From Labia minor (Eukaryota; Arthropoda; Insecta; Dermaptera; Spongiphoridae): a stretch of 64,000 nucleotides of DNA. Position 1 is the stretch's first letter; each line of letters opens with the position of its first letter. The DNA lies in NCBI GenBank assembly GCA_963082975.1, contig OY720344.1, positions 90,024,107 through 90,088,106 of the forward strand, in the 5' to 3' direction. The notes under the pieces were generated by a model that ran no database searches, was not told the origin of the DNA, and was given only the letters and a program-made list of their open reading frames with translations. Shown here piece by piece: positions 1 through 10,820 of this stretch. Position numbers and translations under genes: made by a program.

Positions 1-1638
1 TTAGAGGGCCTTGCTAAAAGGTTTATTAATTCTGAAAAGCAGATAAATTCTTGGAAGATTATGAAAGAAATCTTGCTTCAAGAATTCAAAAAACAAGTAA
101 GTCCTGCTGATATTCATAAACAATTAAATTTAAGAACTATGAGAAAGGAAGAAACAGTGCGGGAATATTTTATTATTATGAAGGAAATTGCAGAGAAGGG
201 TAATATTGACAATAAATCCCTCATGCAATATATAATTGAGGGTATTCCCGACACCAAGGCAAATAAAATTATTCTTTATGGAGCAAAAGATATCAAAGAA
301 TTTAAAGAAAAATTAAATATTTACCAAGAAATATTAGACTGGGAGCGAAAAACTACAAAGAATAATTATGAGCCCGAGAAAAAGTATCCACCCAGTGCCA
401 TTAAAACAGTTAATATTCAAAGTGTGGAGAAGAGATGTTTTAATTGCAATAAAATTGGACACCTTGTCTCTCAATGCTGGAAGTCTAAAAGGGCCCCTGG
501 TTCATGTTTTACATGCGGAGTTATGGGACACATAAGCCAAAACTGTCCATCGAAACCAATGTATAGGAGGGAAGAAAACAAATCTTCAACATCTACACCT
601 TCATCTACGTATTTAGTGGATACAAAAACCGAATGCGACGTGGAAACTAAACTTATTTATGAAAATGGCTCAAGGTCGGTAAAAGCAAATGGAATGATTG
701 ATACGGGTAACCCTATTAATATCATCAAATCTTATTTGGTGCCTAGTTCATTAAGAAAACCATATTTAGATTCAAAAAAATTTATTGGAATTAATTCTTC
801 GACATTGAAAATTTTATGTATTTTTGAAACTAAATGTTATATAAATAATCAATTGTTCTCAATTCTGTTTCATGTAGTTCCAGATCACACTATGAGTCAT
901 GATTTGCTTTTAGGACGAAACTTTATATTTTCTCCAGGAGTGAAAGTAGAATTTAATGGCCAATTGAAAATATCTAAAAAAATAGAAGAAGGGAACGCTG
1001 ACGAGTCCACCTCAGTATCTGAATTATTATTAATAGATCAAGATTTACTCGAAGGTAATGATTTAAATTATGTCGTAAATCCTGGTATGTCAGCTCAATA
1101 TAAAACTAAATTAGATTGTCTATTGGAAAATTTTAATTCAAAAAAATGTATAGAAAATGAAATTATTATGATGAAAAATGAATTATATCAAAAATATTTA
1201 TTTATTAATAAAAATACTATTGAAGAATTAGAAGAGTCAATAAATATTTTAAAAAAAGAAAATGAAATTATTTTAGAAAAATTAAAAGAATTACAAGATG
1301 GTAAAAACAAAATAATGAAAGAAACTCAATCTTTAAATAAAATTTATGATAAATTGAAAGTAAATAGTGACAAGTTAAATGAACAATATAATAATTTAAT
1401 TAAACTCGACGAACAATTACAAAATGATATTATTCAAGTGAAAAAGAAAAAATTTAAAGAAGATACAATTAAGGAAACCGTTTTACCAAATGATAGGTAC
1501 ATATTGAGAGACATACAGGGATTTCAGCATTCGCGAGTCCCTTTTAAGGGTACTTATGATGTTTCTAGAATCAGGCCTTGGTTGCCTGGAAATATTAATT
1601 CTGAAGTGAACTTGTCAGAGCGTGAACTTCTTCAATGA
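1..1638 (+). CDS. Chimeric LTR-retrotransposon polyprotein, 5' end outside window: Gag, protease, coiled coil, integrase-like tail
   Basis: The frame is open from base 1, so the Met at 61 is internal and Gag begins outside the window. Numbering from that Met gives these parts. Residues 1-110 are a Gag-like region. Two CCHC zinc knuckles (C-X2-C-X4-H-X4-C) sit at C126-C139 and C149-C162. A retropepsin domain follows, with catalytic D214-T215-G216 and a second signature, LLLGRN, near 282-287. Residues 338-358 resemble the leader that normally precedes reverse transcriptase. From about 362 to 465 a Glu/Lys/Asn/Leu-rich coiled coil stands where RT, RNase H and the integrase core should be. Residues 474-508 (LPNDRYILRDIQGF, then VPFKGTYDVSRIRPW) resemble the integrase C-terminal tail of Gypsy/Mag-type elements. 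There is no internal stop. The product cannot transpose alone, but it could make Gag and protease. I infer a deletion plus acquisition of coiled-coil sequence. Confidence 0.85.
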   Translation, partial: LEGLAKRFINSEKQINSWKIMKEILLQEFKKQVSPADIHKQLNLRTMRKEETVREYFIIMKEIAEKGNIDNKSLMQYIIEGIPDTKANKIILYGAKDIKEFKEKLNIYQEILDWERKTTKNNYEPEKKYPPSAIKTVNIQSVEKRCFNCNKIGHLVSQCWKSKRAPGSCFTCGVMGHISQNCPSKPMYRREENKSSTSTPSSTYLVDTKTECDVETKLIYENGSRSVKANGMIDTGNPINIIKSYLVPSSLRKPYLDSKKFIGINSSTLKILCIFETKCYINNQLFSILFHVVPDHTMSHDLLLGRNFIFSPGVKVEFNGQLKISKKIEEGNADESTSVSELLLIDQDLLEGNDLNYVVNPGMSAQYKTKLDCLLENFNSKKCIENEIIMMKNELYQKYLFINKNTIEELEESINILKKENEIILEKLKELQDGKNKIMKETQSLNKIYDKLKVNSDKLNEQYNNLIKLDEQLQNDIIQVKKKKFKEDTIKETVLPNDRYILRDIQGFQHSRVPFKGTYDVSRIRPWLPGNINSEVNLSERELLQ

Positions 1639-1785
1639 TTTCCATGATTTGTAATTCATCTAATTAAGTAAATAAAAAAAAAAAGTGATATTGTAATGAA
1701 TTGTGAATCTAAAGTAATAAGTATTATAATGTTTTTATTTGTTAAACTTTTATTTTAAGTGATTAATAAACAATCGAGGTCGATT

Positions 1786-1805
1786 GATGTCAGGAAGGCC
1801 GAAAC
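1786..1805 (+). other. Polypurine-like tract next to the 3' LTR
   Basis: A purine-rich stretch (GTCAGGAAGGCCGAAA) lies immediately before the LTR start at 1806. That is where plus-strand priming occurs in LTR retrotransposons. It is not a pure purine run, so the assignment rests on position. Confidence 0.45.
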
Positions 1806-2041
1806 TGTAGGAAATAATTTAAATTATTTCATTTAAAGTTTAAGTTAAGTGAGGGCGCTGTGTGAAGGCTATGTAAGCGACCTCTATGTTACGATACTTG
1901 CGACCGGTGGTTGTTTTATGTTCCAGTCCACTCTTATGTTAGCAGATGAATGTAACGGACGATTTATGTTTATGTTTATTTACGATTAAAGATTGTTAAT
2001 TTTGTTTGTTAAGTATTTATTTTATTAAGTAATACCCTATA
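1806..2041 (+). repeat. 3' LTR of the truncated retrotransposon
   Basis: It begins TGTAGGAAATAATTTAAATT and shares most of its length with the solo copy at 32862-33069: a GGCGCTGTGTGAAGGCTATG block, an ACTCTTATGT block, and an end near AAGTAAT(A/C)CCTATA. It carries about 27 bp near its 5' end that the other copy lacks. The exact 3' boundary is inferred from where the two copies diverge. The 5' LTR is outside the window. Confidence 0.75.
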
Positions 2042-2179
2042 ATATATAAATCAAAGTATTAGTTACACCTTTTATAATTTATGAACATATATTTCTGTGA
2101 TTCGTGTCGTCTCTGATAACATATTAATTATCCAATCATATATATATTGTAAAATATAAGCATAAAAATGAATTTTAAT

Positions 2180-2580
2180 ATACAATGGTGGGTCAACCTT
2201 CTAGAAAGATATTTTTAACACATGTGCATGATATAAAGAATTTTGCTAAATTGGAGAATTGGTGATAAAACAATGTGGTCTACAGATGTACAGAGACCCA
2301 TCCATGTATCCAAGGTGGGGGAAGGAATGAAGAGTTTTCGTTATCGGTGAACCAAAATGTTTGAATCAGTCTTGATCAGAATTGGAGAAGGAGACACCAA
2401 ATCCCTTGCAGAAGTGACATCCCGGCCACCCCCCCCCCCTTTGAGGAGCGCCGCAGCCCACGAGATGTTCCAGAGATATCCGCAGGACGACACTCAAGAC
2501 TCAAGTCTCTAAGAATTCTCCAATCATTCCTATCACATACAGCTAAGTGGTCGACCTTTGGTTATTAATAAAATTGCAAT
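2180..2580. other. C+G-richer block of unknown origin after the LTR
   Basis: It is richer in C+G than its surroundings, contains a 10-base C run near 2431-2441 and shows no sustained open frame. It could be the remains of another LTR or of a decayed element. I recognise no family. Confidence 0.25.
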
Positions 2581-3099
2581 TGCTTAATGGAATTAAATTT
2601 CATTTCATTTATAATATTGCTATTTAAAACGGTACCATATCAACTCTTTATAATTTCTTTGTTAACTATTTTTATAATATTTATTCTTATATAATATTAT
2701 ATTTTATATTTTATAATATTAATTCTATTTTTATTTTATTTTATAATCATATTTTCAACCCATTTTTTCTCATTATCACCTTACCTAAGCCATCCAATAT
2801 ACGACAATATATATATATATGAATGAATAATATCTATCTGTCGTTCTAAAAGTAATCCATATGCAATCCATATAAAAATAAATATAAATAAAAAACATAA
2901 TTGTATATGACAGAAGTTTCCCTTGATCACATGCGTGAAAGGATATTCTTCTCTGAGGACTATGTATAACAAGTTAGACTTCAATTTAGTAATATTAATA
3001 TTTATATAAATACATATAAAAAAGTTATTATTAGAAACGATAAACGAAACTATTTATTCTCTTTTTTCATAAGATGTTATTTATATATGTATAATATCA

Positions 3100-3240
3100 A
3101 TCTTTTGAAAAAGAAGAAAACAAGGAAGACAATTGAAGAGATGCCCTGACGATTTATCAAAAGTTACAGGGAAAGATTGGATAAGAGTGAGTGGGGAGAT
3201 AAAGTAACGCGTGGAAGCAATTAGGAGAGACCTATGCCCT
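3100..3240 (+). mobile_element. LINE reverse-transcriptase C-terminal fragment
   Basis: With a frame change and two stops, the + strand reads DDLSKVTGKDWIRVSGEIK followed by an RVEAIRRDL segment. This resembles the tail of LINE ORF2 proteins, which usually reads roughly DD-KV-GK-W-R-A-DR-W---EEA. It is short and broken, with no other domain attached. Confidence 0.5.
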
Positions 3241-3385
3241 TAGGAGCCTTTCACTATAATTTTTATATATATAAAAAAATTGTAATTAATGTAAATAAAC
3301 CAAAAAGTCAATAAATAAATAAATAAATAAATATCAATTTTTAAAGTTAATTTAAAACAATAGTATATTTGCTTATGATTATACA

Positions 3386-3590
3386 GTTGATCTCGGGCTA
3401 TCGTACGAGCCAAACGTTTGGTGTTAGCGCCGAGGATTCTTCAGAATTTAAAAATTCAGTCAAAGAACACCCTCCCATTCCATCCAAAATGTCAATCTAG
3501 ACTCCTGGTCACACATACTAAGATCCAGAATCCCAAAAATTCCCTTCTAAAAAAACATCTTAAAAAGGGCGCCAAAATCTCAAACTAAAT
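3386..3590 (+). repeat. Family D MITE copy, ends eroded
   Basis: It shares with 35391-35753 and 44311-44560 the blocks GAGCCAAACG, TTAGYGCCGA(G/A)GATTCT, a CTTGATCACA-like block and AGAATCNCAAAAATT. The terminal inverted repeat seen at 35391 is not recognisable here, so this copy is truncated or diverged. Confidence 0.55.
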
Positions 3591-4583
3591 AATTTAAAAA
3601 AATTTGCTAATAAAATTAATAATAATATTAACATTTTTATTTCTACTATTTTTTCATGATATGTTTGTTACTTATCTGTATTCAAATTTCATTTTAAGAA
3701 AAATTCTGATTTAATATCAAATTAAGTACTGTTAAAAAAGTATATTATAGTATATTAAAAAAATGTATAATGTAAATGTATAATGAGCTTGGTTTTATAC
3801 GAGAATAAGAATACAATGTGGAGGGGGGAGTCATTTCTACGAGGAGGTGGGTGAAATGCAAATGTCAGCCTTAAGCTCTCAGTTTATGTCAGGGAGTGTA
3901 AAAAATACTATAGTCAAAGTTAATGGAGTTCAGATAAGATCTTGTGGGATATATATTTATAAAAAAATATTGTTTATATATAATGATTATATAATGCTAA
4001 AATTTTAGAAAAAAGTTCAAATACGTGTAAAATGCATTTTATATTCCACTCTCTACATTATCGACTGTAAATCAATTCAAAGCAAATAGAAGCATTAAAA
4101 TCTTTTTTATTTTAATGAATAATGAAATAATCTTAAGTTGTATCTGATTTTTATGTAGTGAAAAAAGAAATTTAGTGAAACATTGCTTGTCCGCCATCCT
4201 TCAAATCTCTTTTAAATATAATCCAATATTATTATTATGGAATAGTGTAATAAATTAACTAATTATTGATTATTTTATTACTAGAAAATATGAACTTATT
4301 TGTCTTTATCAAATTATGCCTTAAATGTCAAAACATATTTAAAATAAGATTAATGGGAAAAGTCCAAAAAACCAATTAATTTATTTATGAAGATAAATAT
4401 AAATATTTATTCATTTTTAGATAAAATATATGTGTTACTTATTAAGGTTATTTATTTGTGACTCCAACACAAAAAAGAACGAATTTGCCAACAAATAAAT
4501 AAGACAACAAAACTTGATTGCTAATAAAATAATGAAAAAAATAGAATTAAAAATATTTATAAAAATAAAAAAATAAAACTTAT
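3591..4583. other. A+T-rich stretch with no gene seen
   Basis: I see no sustained open frame or clear repeat in this interval. A short purine-rich patch (3815-3890) is richer in G. Confidence 0.4.
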
Positions 4584-4697
4584 TTTCTCGACCTTAGTGA
4601 AAATGACTCAGGGACCTTCAAAACGTATAAAAATATCAAAATCTCGATATCGAAATATTTCGTGATAGCAATACTATCTCTGACGAGATAGTAAAAA
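4584..4697 (+). mobile_element. Family B Helentron-like element, 3' end fragment
   Basis: It matches the last ~110 bp of the copies at 47737 and 61024. It ends in the hairpin ACTATCTC-TGAC-GAGATAGT, an 8-bp stem with a 4-nt loop, followed by TAAAAA. The 5' part is missing. Confidence 0.65.
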
Positions 4698-4786
4698 ACA
4701 TATTAGCGGTACAAAGATGAAGAGGGCAGCACTCACTAAGATTTTTAATTATATGTATGTTTAAAATAAAAAATATAAATATAAAC

Positions 4787-5045
4787 CACTGTTTCCCAAA
4801 GTGGGCGCTACTGCCTCTAGGTGGATGTGATGGTCACAGCTACATTAGGGGAAAATTGTATTACTATCTTTCTAATTTACACCTTTTTTTTACAAAATTT
4901 TACGAAAAAGAGAGAAACATAAATACACAGTTATATCTTTCTGTTTAATTGGAATTGAAAAAAAAAATTAATTCCCAGGGGGCGCTGAGTAACATATTTT
5001 TTGAGAAGGGGCGCTAATAAGTACTAGTAAGTTTGGGAACCACTG
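4787..5045. mobile_element. hAT-type MITE (259 bp)
   Basis: Ends are CACTGTTTCCCAAA and TTTGGGAACCACTG, an inverted pair with two differences. Flanks are ATATAAAC (4779-4786) and TTATAAAC (5046-5053), an 8-bp target duplication with one change. The repeated GGGCGC/GGGGCGCT blocks near each end are typical of this kind of hAT MITE. No transposase is encoded. Confidence 0.75.
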
Positions 5046-5049
5046 TTAT

Positions 5050-5520
5050 AAACCAACGACTGAAATCATGCTGGAAGAAAATAAAAAGAAATATAACAAA
5101 TAAATCTGAACCAGACTGAGAGGATGAAATAAAGGTTAAATGCGCTTGGACAAGGTTGGACAGTGATTGATGAAGGGACGGATGAAATACTAGTTAAATG
5201 AATGACAAAACTGATTAGAACAGACATTGAACAGACAATTCAAATGAACTGGACTAAACTGAAAAATTCTATATTCATTAAAATATGAATCTTAAAAGAA
5301 AAATACTTAAACGATGAAAAATAGTATAGAGGATAGAGGGAAATTTTGGAACAAATGTGCTAAAGATGTGAACTTGAATTGGAATATAGCGAAACGCTGA
5401 AACTTGAGACAAATTAAGTGACTTATTAGAACAAACAAAGATAGAATGGAGGCAAGACTAAGGGAGATAAATTAACGACGACCTACTAAAAGGATAAATA
5501 AAAGTTGAGGAACCAAATAG
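5050..5520. other. Purine-rich decayed stretch
   Basis: The + strand is strongly purine-biased and T-poor compared with the flanks, which suggests a decayed former coding region or transposon body. Stops occur in all frames and I recognise no domain. Confidence 0.25.
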
Positions 5521-5925
5521 ATTACCAGATTATAGTAGATTTATTTATTTTGATTTGTATCAATTTTGCAAACATGTAAATAAATAAATGAATAATAAAT
5601 TTATTTATATAAATAATATTTATTTATTTAGTGATCTGAAAAGGGCTATGACACGTAATACATGAATAAATAAAAATTGGTGACCAGAGAAAAGCTAAAT
5701 AGGAATACTGGTCTCAAAATGGCTGAAGTAATTAATAAAAACGATGTTGGATCGTGCGCGAACGCCAATCATATTTATCTAGAACGGCCTCATAAAATCA
5801 ACTCTTGTAGTTATCAAAAAAGGAAGAATATTTGTATAATATAATTTATATTTATTAGAGTAATCAGATTTAGTTAACTGTTTCATATAATAAAACAAAA
5901 AAAAAAATATAAAAAAAAACTTTTT

Positions 5926-6275
5926 AAAAACAAGCTTTTATTTAAATGCACTAAAAAGGAGAAAATAATTTCTCCAAGCACTCCACGATTTCCTTACAAT
6001 TAATCATATCTAAAAAATGAAAGCGTGGGCGCCAAACGTGCAGGGAAAGGAAAAAAATACGAAGGACATTTCATTGTATATGCACAAACCTTTCTGTCTT
6101 TTCCTTTTCCACTATACTTGATAATTATGCCTATTTGTAGTAGAATTTGCGTTTTCCCCTGCATGTTTGGCGCACCGCTTTCATTTTTAGGTATGATTAA
6201 TTGTAAGGAAATCGTGGTGTGTGTGTGGAGAAATTATTTTCTACTTTTTAGTGCTTTATAAAAGTGTATTTTTAT
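5926..6275. repeat. Large foldback (inverted repeat), arms about 115 bp
   Basis: The left arm (about 5926-6044) is repeated in reverse complement at about 6157-6275. Matching blocks include CACTAAAAA, GAGAAAATAATTTCTCCA, CACGATTTCCTTACAATTAA and GCGCCAAAC. The loop is about 110 bp. The open frame at 6025-6261 spans the loop and one arm and is probably not a gene. It is likely a foldback MITE; a hairpin transcript is possible. Confidence 0.75.
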
Positions 6276-6719
6276 ATTTTTTTTTATTTCCTAGTTTTTA
6301 GTTTAGACAGAAATTTCGTCAGGTTAATGATTTCAGGTTATAGTGTGAATGTTGAAAGAATCTAATTCAGGTCGATTCTTCAGCTCAAAATACGATCGAA
6401 AATAAAATCGATGATATAGGGGACTGATTATTATTTTTACTATTATTATATTAGTTTATATACACATATATCTTTTCAAAACCAATATCGCCGTTACTTT
6501 AAGTGATATTCATTTAAATTTAAAAATAACGTATCTTATTTTTATAAAATAATTAAACATGATTTAAATTAATTTAATTAAAATGATATCTTTTAGAATA
6601 AATTATTTAATTTATAAGTTAGGTAGATCAATAAGTCCGAAGTTTATGGATAAAAAATTAAATTAGCTCTTATTAATATACTCGTATATATTTATAGATA
6701 ATTACTATATTTCAATATT

Positions 6720-6905
6720 ATGTATTATATAATTAGTAATTGTTATAAAATAATACCTCCGAGGTCTCCTATGAGCCGGGATGACCCTGAATATTGCATT
6801 GTCATCAGAGTTACATATGTATGCAAAATTTCAGCTCATTCGAACATAGGGAAGTGGATCAAATTCAACTTGCAAGATTTGACGATATGTGAAACTAAAT
6901 AAACG
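6720..6905 (+). repeat. Repeat core with an ATTTCAGCTC-type motif
   Basis: It contains ATGCAAAATTTCAGCTCATT followed by an AAGTGGATCAAATT block. Motifs of this type recur in invertebrate Helitron-like and SINE-like repeats. A 60-residue open frame covers it but resembles no protein. Only one copy is in this window, so the call rests on similarity of style to families A, B and F. Confidence 0.35.
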
Positions 6906-7427
6906 CGTGTAAAAAAGCAACATAATTTATCCATTTTTGAACATATTCATTTTGTAATTTTGTCTGTAAATTTTTTGTCAAAATAAACTGAAATCATAAT
7001 TTTGATGGAGATATTTTATACTTACAAAAGATTAAAATTATTCCATTAGTTACAATCATTTTTTTTAAAAATTGTATATAACAAAAAATTTTGAATTTGA
7101 TTTAGAATTATTTTATATAAAAGAGGGTATTTTTATCTGATATAATATTAATATTTAATGGGATTATTTTCAATAATTGTATATATATATAAAAGATGGT
7201 TATGAATGTGTCATTAAATTAGAAGTATTTATATAATACAAAAATACAAGTAGTTCAGTGAAAATGTGTAAATTGCCAACAAATGGGGAATGAAATAAAA
7301 TAAAAAAATCTATAAAGATTTTTTAAATAAATAAATAATAATACATCAAATGTTATTATATAAAAATATTATGCTATATGCTTAGATGATAATTAGATTC
7401 AAAAATAAACTCAATTAATAAATAAAA

Positions 7428-8032
7428 TAAGTTGACCTGTGGCCAGGTCCGAACCGACCGACGGTTTGAAATAAATTAATTTCCAGCTACAGAAACATTG
7501 TCAAATAATTTTATGATATCTATTAATGTAATAAAAAACAGATATGGATATAACAAATATTTTTAATTTTATTTTATTTATAATATATATGTAAGACCAG
7601 GCTGTGACGTCATGAATGGCTGGATGACGTCATATAATTTTAAATTAAGAAAAAAACTAGTAAAGATGATTTTTCTCGAGAATATAACCAATACAGTGCA
7701 TGATTCGTGGTGATATATAAAAAATCTCCTTATGTGAAATTTGGTGCGAAAATAACCCTTCCCATCGTCGATCGCTAACTCCGGTTTCCGAATTTGCACC
7801 AAAAGTTGATCAATTCATCCTACTGATGAATTAAGTAAATATACCATTTTTCATCAAAATCCGTTGAGCCGTTCAGACTGTACACATCTATACGGACGGA
7901 CGGACGGACAAACATCATGCTAAAAATTTTTTTTTTCTGTTAAGAAAATGCATGATTCGTGGAGATATGTAAAAATCTCCACATGTGAAATTTGGTGTGA
8001 AAACAATACCTCCCTTACTATCGTCGGTCGGT
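7428..8032 (-). mobile_element. Family A Helentron-like (HINE) element, full length
   Basis: On the minus strand it starts TTTTACCGACCGACGATAG and ends CGTCGGTCGGTTCGGACCTGGCCACAGGTCAACTTA-like. Structure: 11-bp subterminal inverted repeats (ACCGACCGACG/CGTCGGTCGGT), a GTCC-type microsatellite core, a 3' hairpin (ACCTG-GCCA-CAGGT) and no obvious target duplication. This is the architecture described for Helentron-associated (DINE-1-like) elements. It also has two TGACGTCA palindromes (7605-7612 and 7625-7632). Confidence 0.75.
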
Positions 8033-8690
8033 AAAACCATACTAATAATAAGACTGATGCACTTTCACTATTCACTGAAATATTTGAAATAATTCATTCT
8101 GTTAATCAATGATCTTTTATTATTCTATTAACATTTGTTTTCAGTATAGAAAGGCCATGGTTTAAATAAGAATTCTAACTACGGACTCTTTAACATTTCC
8201 TATTAGGTTATCAATTGTACAATTTGTTTTGAGACTTGATTCCCATTAATAGATTCTTCTTATCTTTTCTATATATTGAACTAAATTATTAATATTATCA
8301 AACATATTATTCTCTTACCAGGTTTGATAAATGTATAATTTGATGTTCTGGAATTGACTAGAATTGAGAAATAGATTGAAATTTTATCGAGTCAATTAAA
8401 ATTAATCAGCATAAGTTTTATTTAGTATATTGATTTTCTCATAATCAGAGCAATGTAATTCCCTCAAAAATATCTTCTTTATTCAATTCCTTTCCATTAA
8501 TTCGTTTTTTATCGACCATTCAAAATAACATTTTAAAATAACTATGGATTAATCTGTCTTCTTTGGATAATTTAAAATTATTTAGATATACATTATATAT
8601 AAAATATATATAAAGTTGAATACAATTTATTCTGTCCTTTTTGAGCTTAAATGTTTCATTTCCAGGTTCCATGTTAGTGGTTTATTTGTA
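8033..8690. other. No gene seen
   Basis: This is A+T-rich DNA with stops in all frames and no recognisable repeat. Confidence 0.4.
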
Positions 8691-8768
8691 TCATTGATCT
8701 TGGCAGCTCTTCAACCGATCCACTTCCAAAATTAATGCTATGACCTTCTTTTCGGCCGCTGATAAAGC
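8691..8768 (-). CDS. Possible last coding exon of an unrecognised gene
   Basis: On the minus strand a pyrimidine-rich acceptor (ATCCTCTCCTTTAG) is followed by 25 codons and TGA, reading ALSAAEKKVIALILEVDR then LKSCQDQ. This is a plausible amphipathic helix. Composition is less A+T-biased than the flanks, and AATAAA occurs shortly after the stop. The exon begins in phase 0, which matches the phase-0 donor at 13318 on the same strand. It could therefore belong to that gene, with or without middle exons. I do not recognise the protein. A chance open segment is possible. Confidence 0.35.
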   Translation of the reverse strand, partial: ALSAAEKKVIALILEVDRLKSCQDQ

Positions 8769-9232
8769 CTAAAGGAGAGGATTGTGGTAAATCCATTTAC
8801 TTTAATCCTCCGTCGATCTATATGAAGACATCTCCCTCTTTCTCACACACACATATTCCCATTTTTCTTTCACAATTTATCTTTTTTTTTAATTTTTTAA
8901 ATCCTTCTGTTTAACTTTGATAGGATTATCAAATGAACCCTTTTGAAAAAGAAAAAAAGGAGTGTAATAATGTGGCAAATATCATTCATTTCAACATTGA
9001 AAAGATCGACGATTAGAACCAAAAAAAGCAAAAAACAAAAATAAAATAAAATAAAGGAAAATTAATGTTTATTGAATAAAAGTTTATTTGAATTAAAACC
9101 ACATTTCAATTTTTTATTTTACTTACTTTCATTGAAATTAAAGCAGACATTCAATAGAATTATTAATTTTAATAAAGAGGATTAAAATAATAATATATAT
9201 ATATATACAAAATATAAAAATAACTTAAAAAA

Positions 9233-9755
9233 TCTGGAGTGTCTCCACTTGATTATCTCGCAATTTGAATTGGATTAAATAACACATATATTATATATTT
9301 AATTAAAATTTAATTATTTATAAATTATAAATTAAAATTAATAAATAATATTTATTAAACCAGCGCGTGTTTGGCTCTTTATTGATGGCACAACGTCATG
9401 TGCTGGCGCGTGATTGCCAAAGTGTTAAAAAATTACCGTACTTTTAACGATTCAATCAAGCTGAAATTCTATATATAGCCGTTTTATACAATTTTTAATC
9501 TTGTGAAAAACTATCAAACATATATATTTATTTTTACGGTCAGTTTAGAGGAAAAAAATGAAAACGTAATAAGTAATGACCCTCTTTCGAATGAGCTACA
9601 TTTCTCGAAAACTACGAATTTTGAATAATGTTCGTTTATCAAATTTCATTATTATAGCTCAAACCGTTTGTGCGTAATCTTGTCTACACACACACACACA
9701 CACACATTTTTTCAACCTTAAAATGATTCAGGGACCTTCTGACGAGATAGTAAAA
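9233..9755 (+). mobile_element. Family B Helentron-like element, near full length
   Basis: It begins TCTGGAGTGTCTCCACTTGA and then carries the motif ATTATCTCG. A CAGCGCGTGTTTGGCTCTTT block follows, then a CA-dinucleotide core (9687-9706), ending TGACGAGATAGTAAAAA. The left half of the 3' hairpin and about 60 bp before it are deleted. Matching copies lie at 47737-48345 and 61024-61483. Confidence 0.7.
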
Positions 9756-10102
9756 ACTTTGAATATTTTGCGGAAAAATAAATATATCTAATATAATATA
9801 TAATCAATTAATCTTTCATATTACAATGATTATGAATAAATCGTAATTGGATATTATATAATATGGTTAGATTTAAAGATCGGAATGACAACTCTCGTTG
9901 AAACAATGTATTATTTGTAGATTTTTGTCCATTTAATAATACTTTAAATTTATAAATATAACTAAAAATTAATAATAAAATTACGAAATAAGGTTAGGAT
10001 AAGTAATTATTAACAATACTCGGTTTTTTGTTTCAAAACAAATATTTATTCAACTTTATGATCATTTCTACAGTAACGTCATCATCAGAAGCTTGTACTA
10101 TA

Positions 10103-10434
10103 TGTTACCAGTGATAGCGAACCTTTTTGAGAAGAGGGTCCTATTTTGATCATTATTTTTTTAGATCTAGCTCGTGGGTCATGAAGTATTTATGGTATTC
10201 ACGGCCCAATTTTCAATCATAATATTCATCGCGCCATATGAAAATGTTTTTTTTTAGAATCATATTTAAAAAAATTGAAAAAAATATCGAAAATGTTCAA
10301 AAGTTTGGCCACAAAATCATCTTACCTTTTTTTAGAACCATATTGAAAAAAATTGAAAATTTCCAAAAGTTTGGTGGGTCAGTTAAAAAGCAGTTAGTCA
10401 GTGTCTGACCCATGGGTCATAGGTTCCCATCACT
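10103..10434. mobile_element. hAT-type MITE (about 330 bp)
   Basis: Inverted ends are CAGTGATAGCGAACCT and AGGTTCCCATCACTG. GTACTATA occurs at 10095-10102 and 10435-10442, a perfect 8-bp duplication if the left end includes the extra TGTTACC. The same internal word (CCAAAAGTTTGG) occurs twice. There is no coding capacity. Confidence 0.65.
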
Positions 10435-10820
10435 GTACTATACTTTACTTCTGATCATGTTGTGTTATAGATATTAATAATAACTTACCTTAACCTTATA
10501 ATTTTATTATTAATTTTCAGTTATATTTAGAAATTAAAAGTTGTTTTAAAAGAAAAAACTATTAAGGTTAAATCTACAAATAATGTGGTTTTTATAAAAT
10601 GAGCATTCAAACTTATCAAAGAGTATTAAAACTTTATACGTTGAAGAGCCACAGTATTTGGAATCTTAAGTTTTTTTTTTTTTTAATTAAATAAAATAAT
10701 AATATTTTCTTTCCTTTTATTGGGGATCTAATTGTCTAATTGTGAATCCACATTAGCAAGTTTACACATTTATTTAAATTAATTAGATCACATCCAATAG
10801 GATATTTTAATTTTTTTGTA

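Noticed and set aside
6025..6261. Plus-strand 78-codon frame
   Set aside because: Spans the loop and part of an arm of a foldback; the open frame is a by-product of the inverted repeat.
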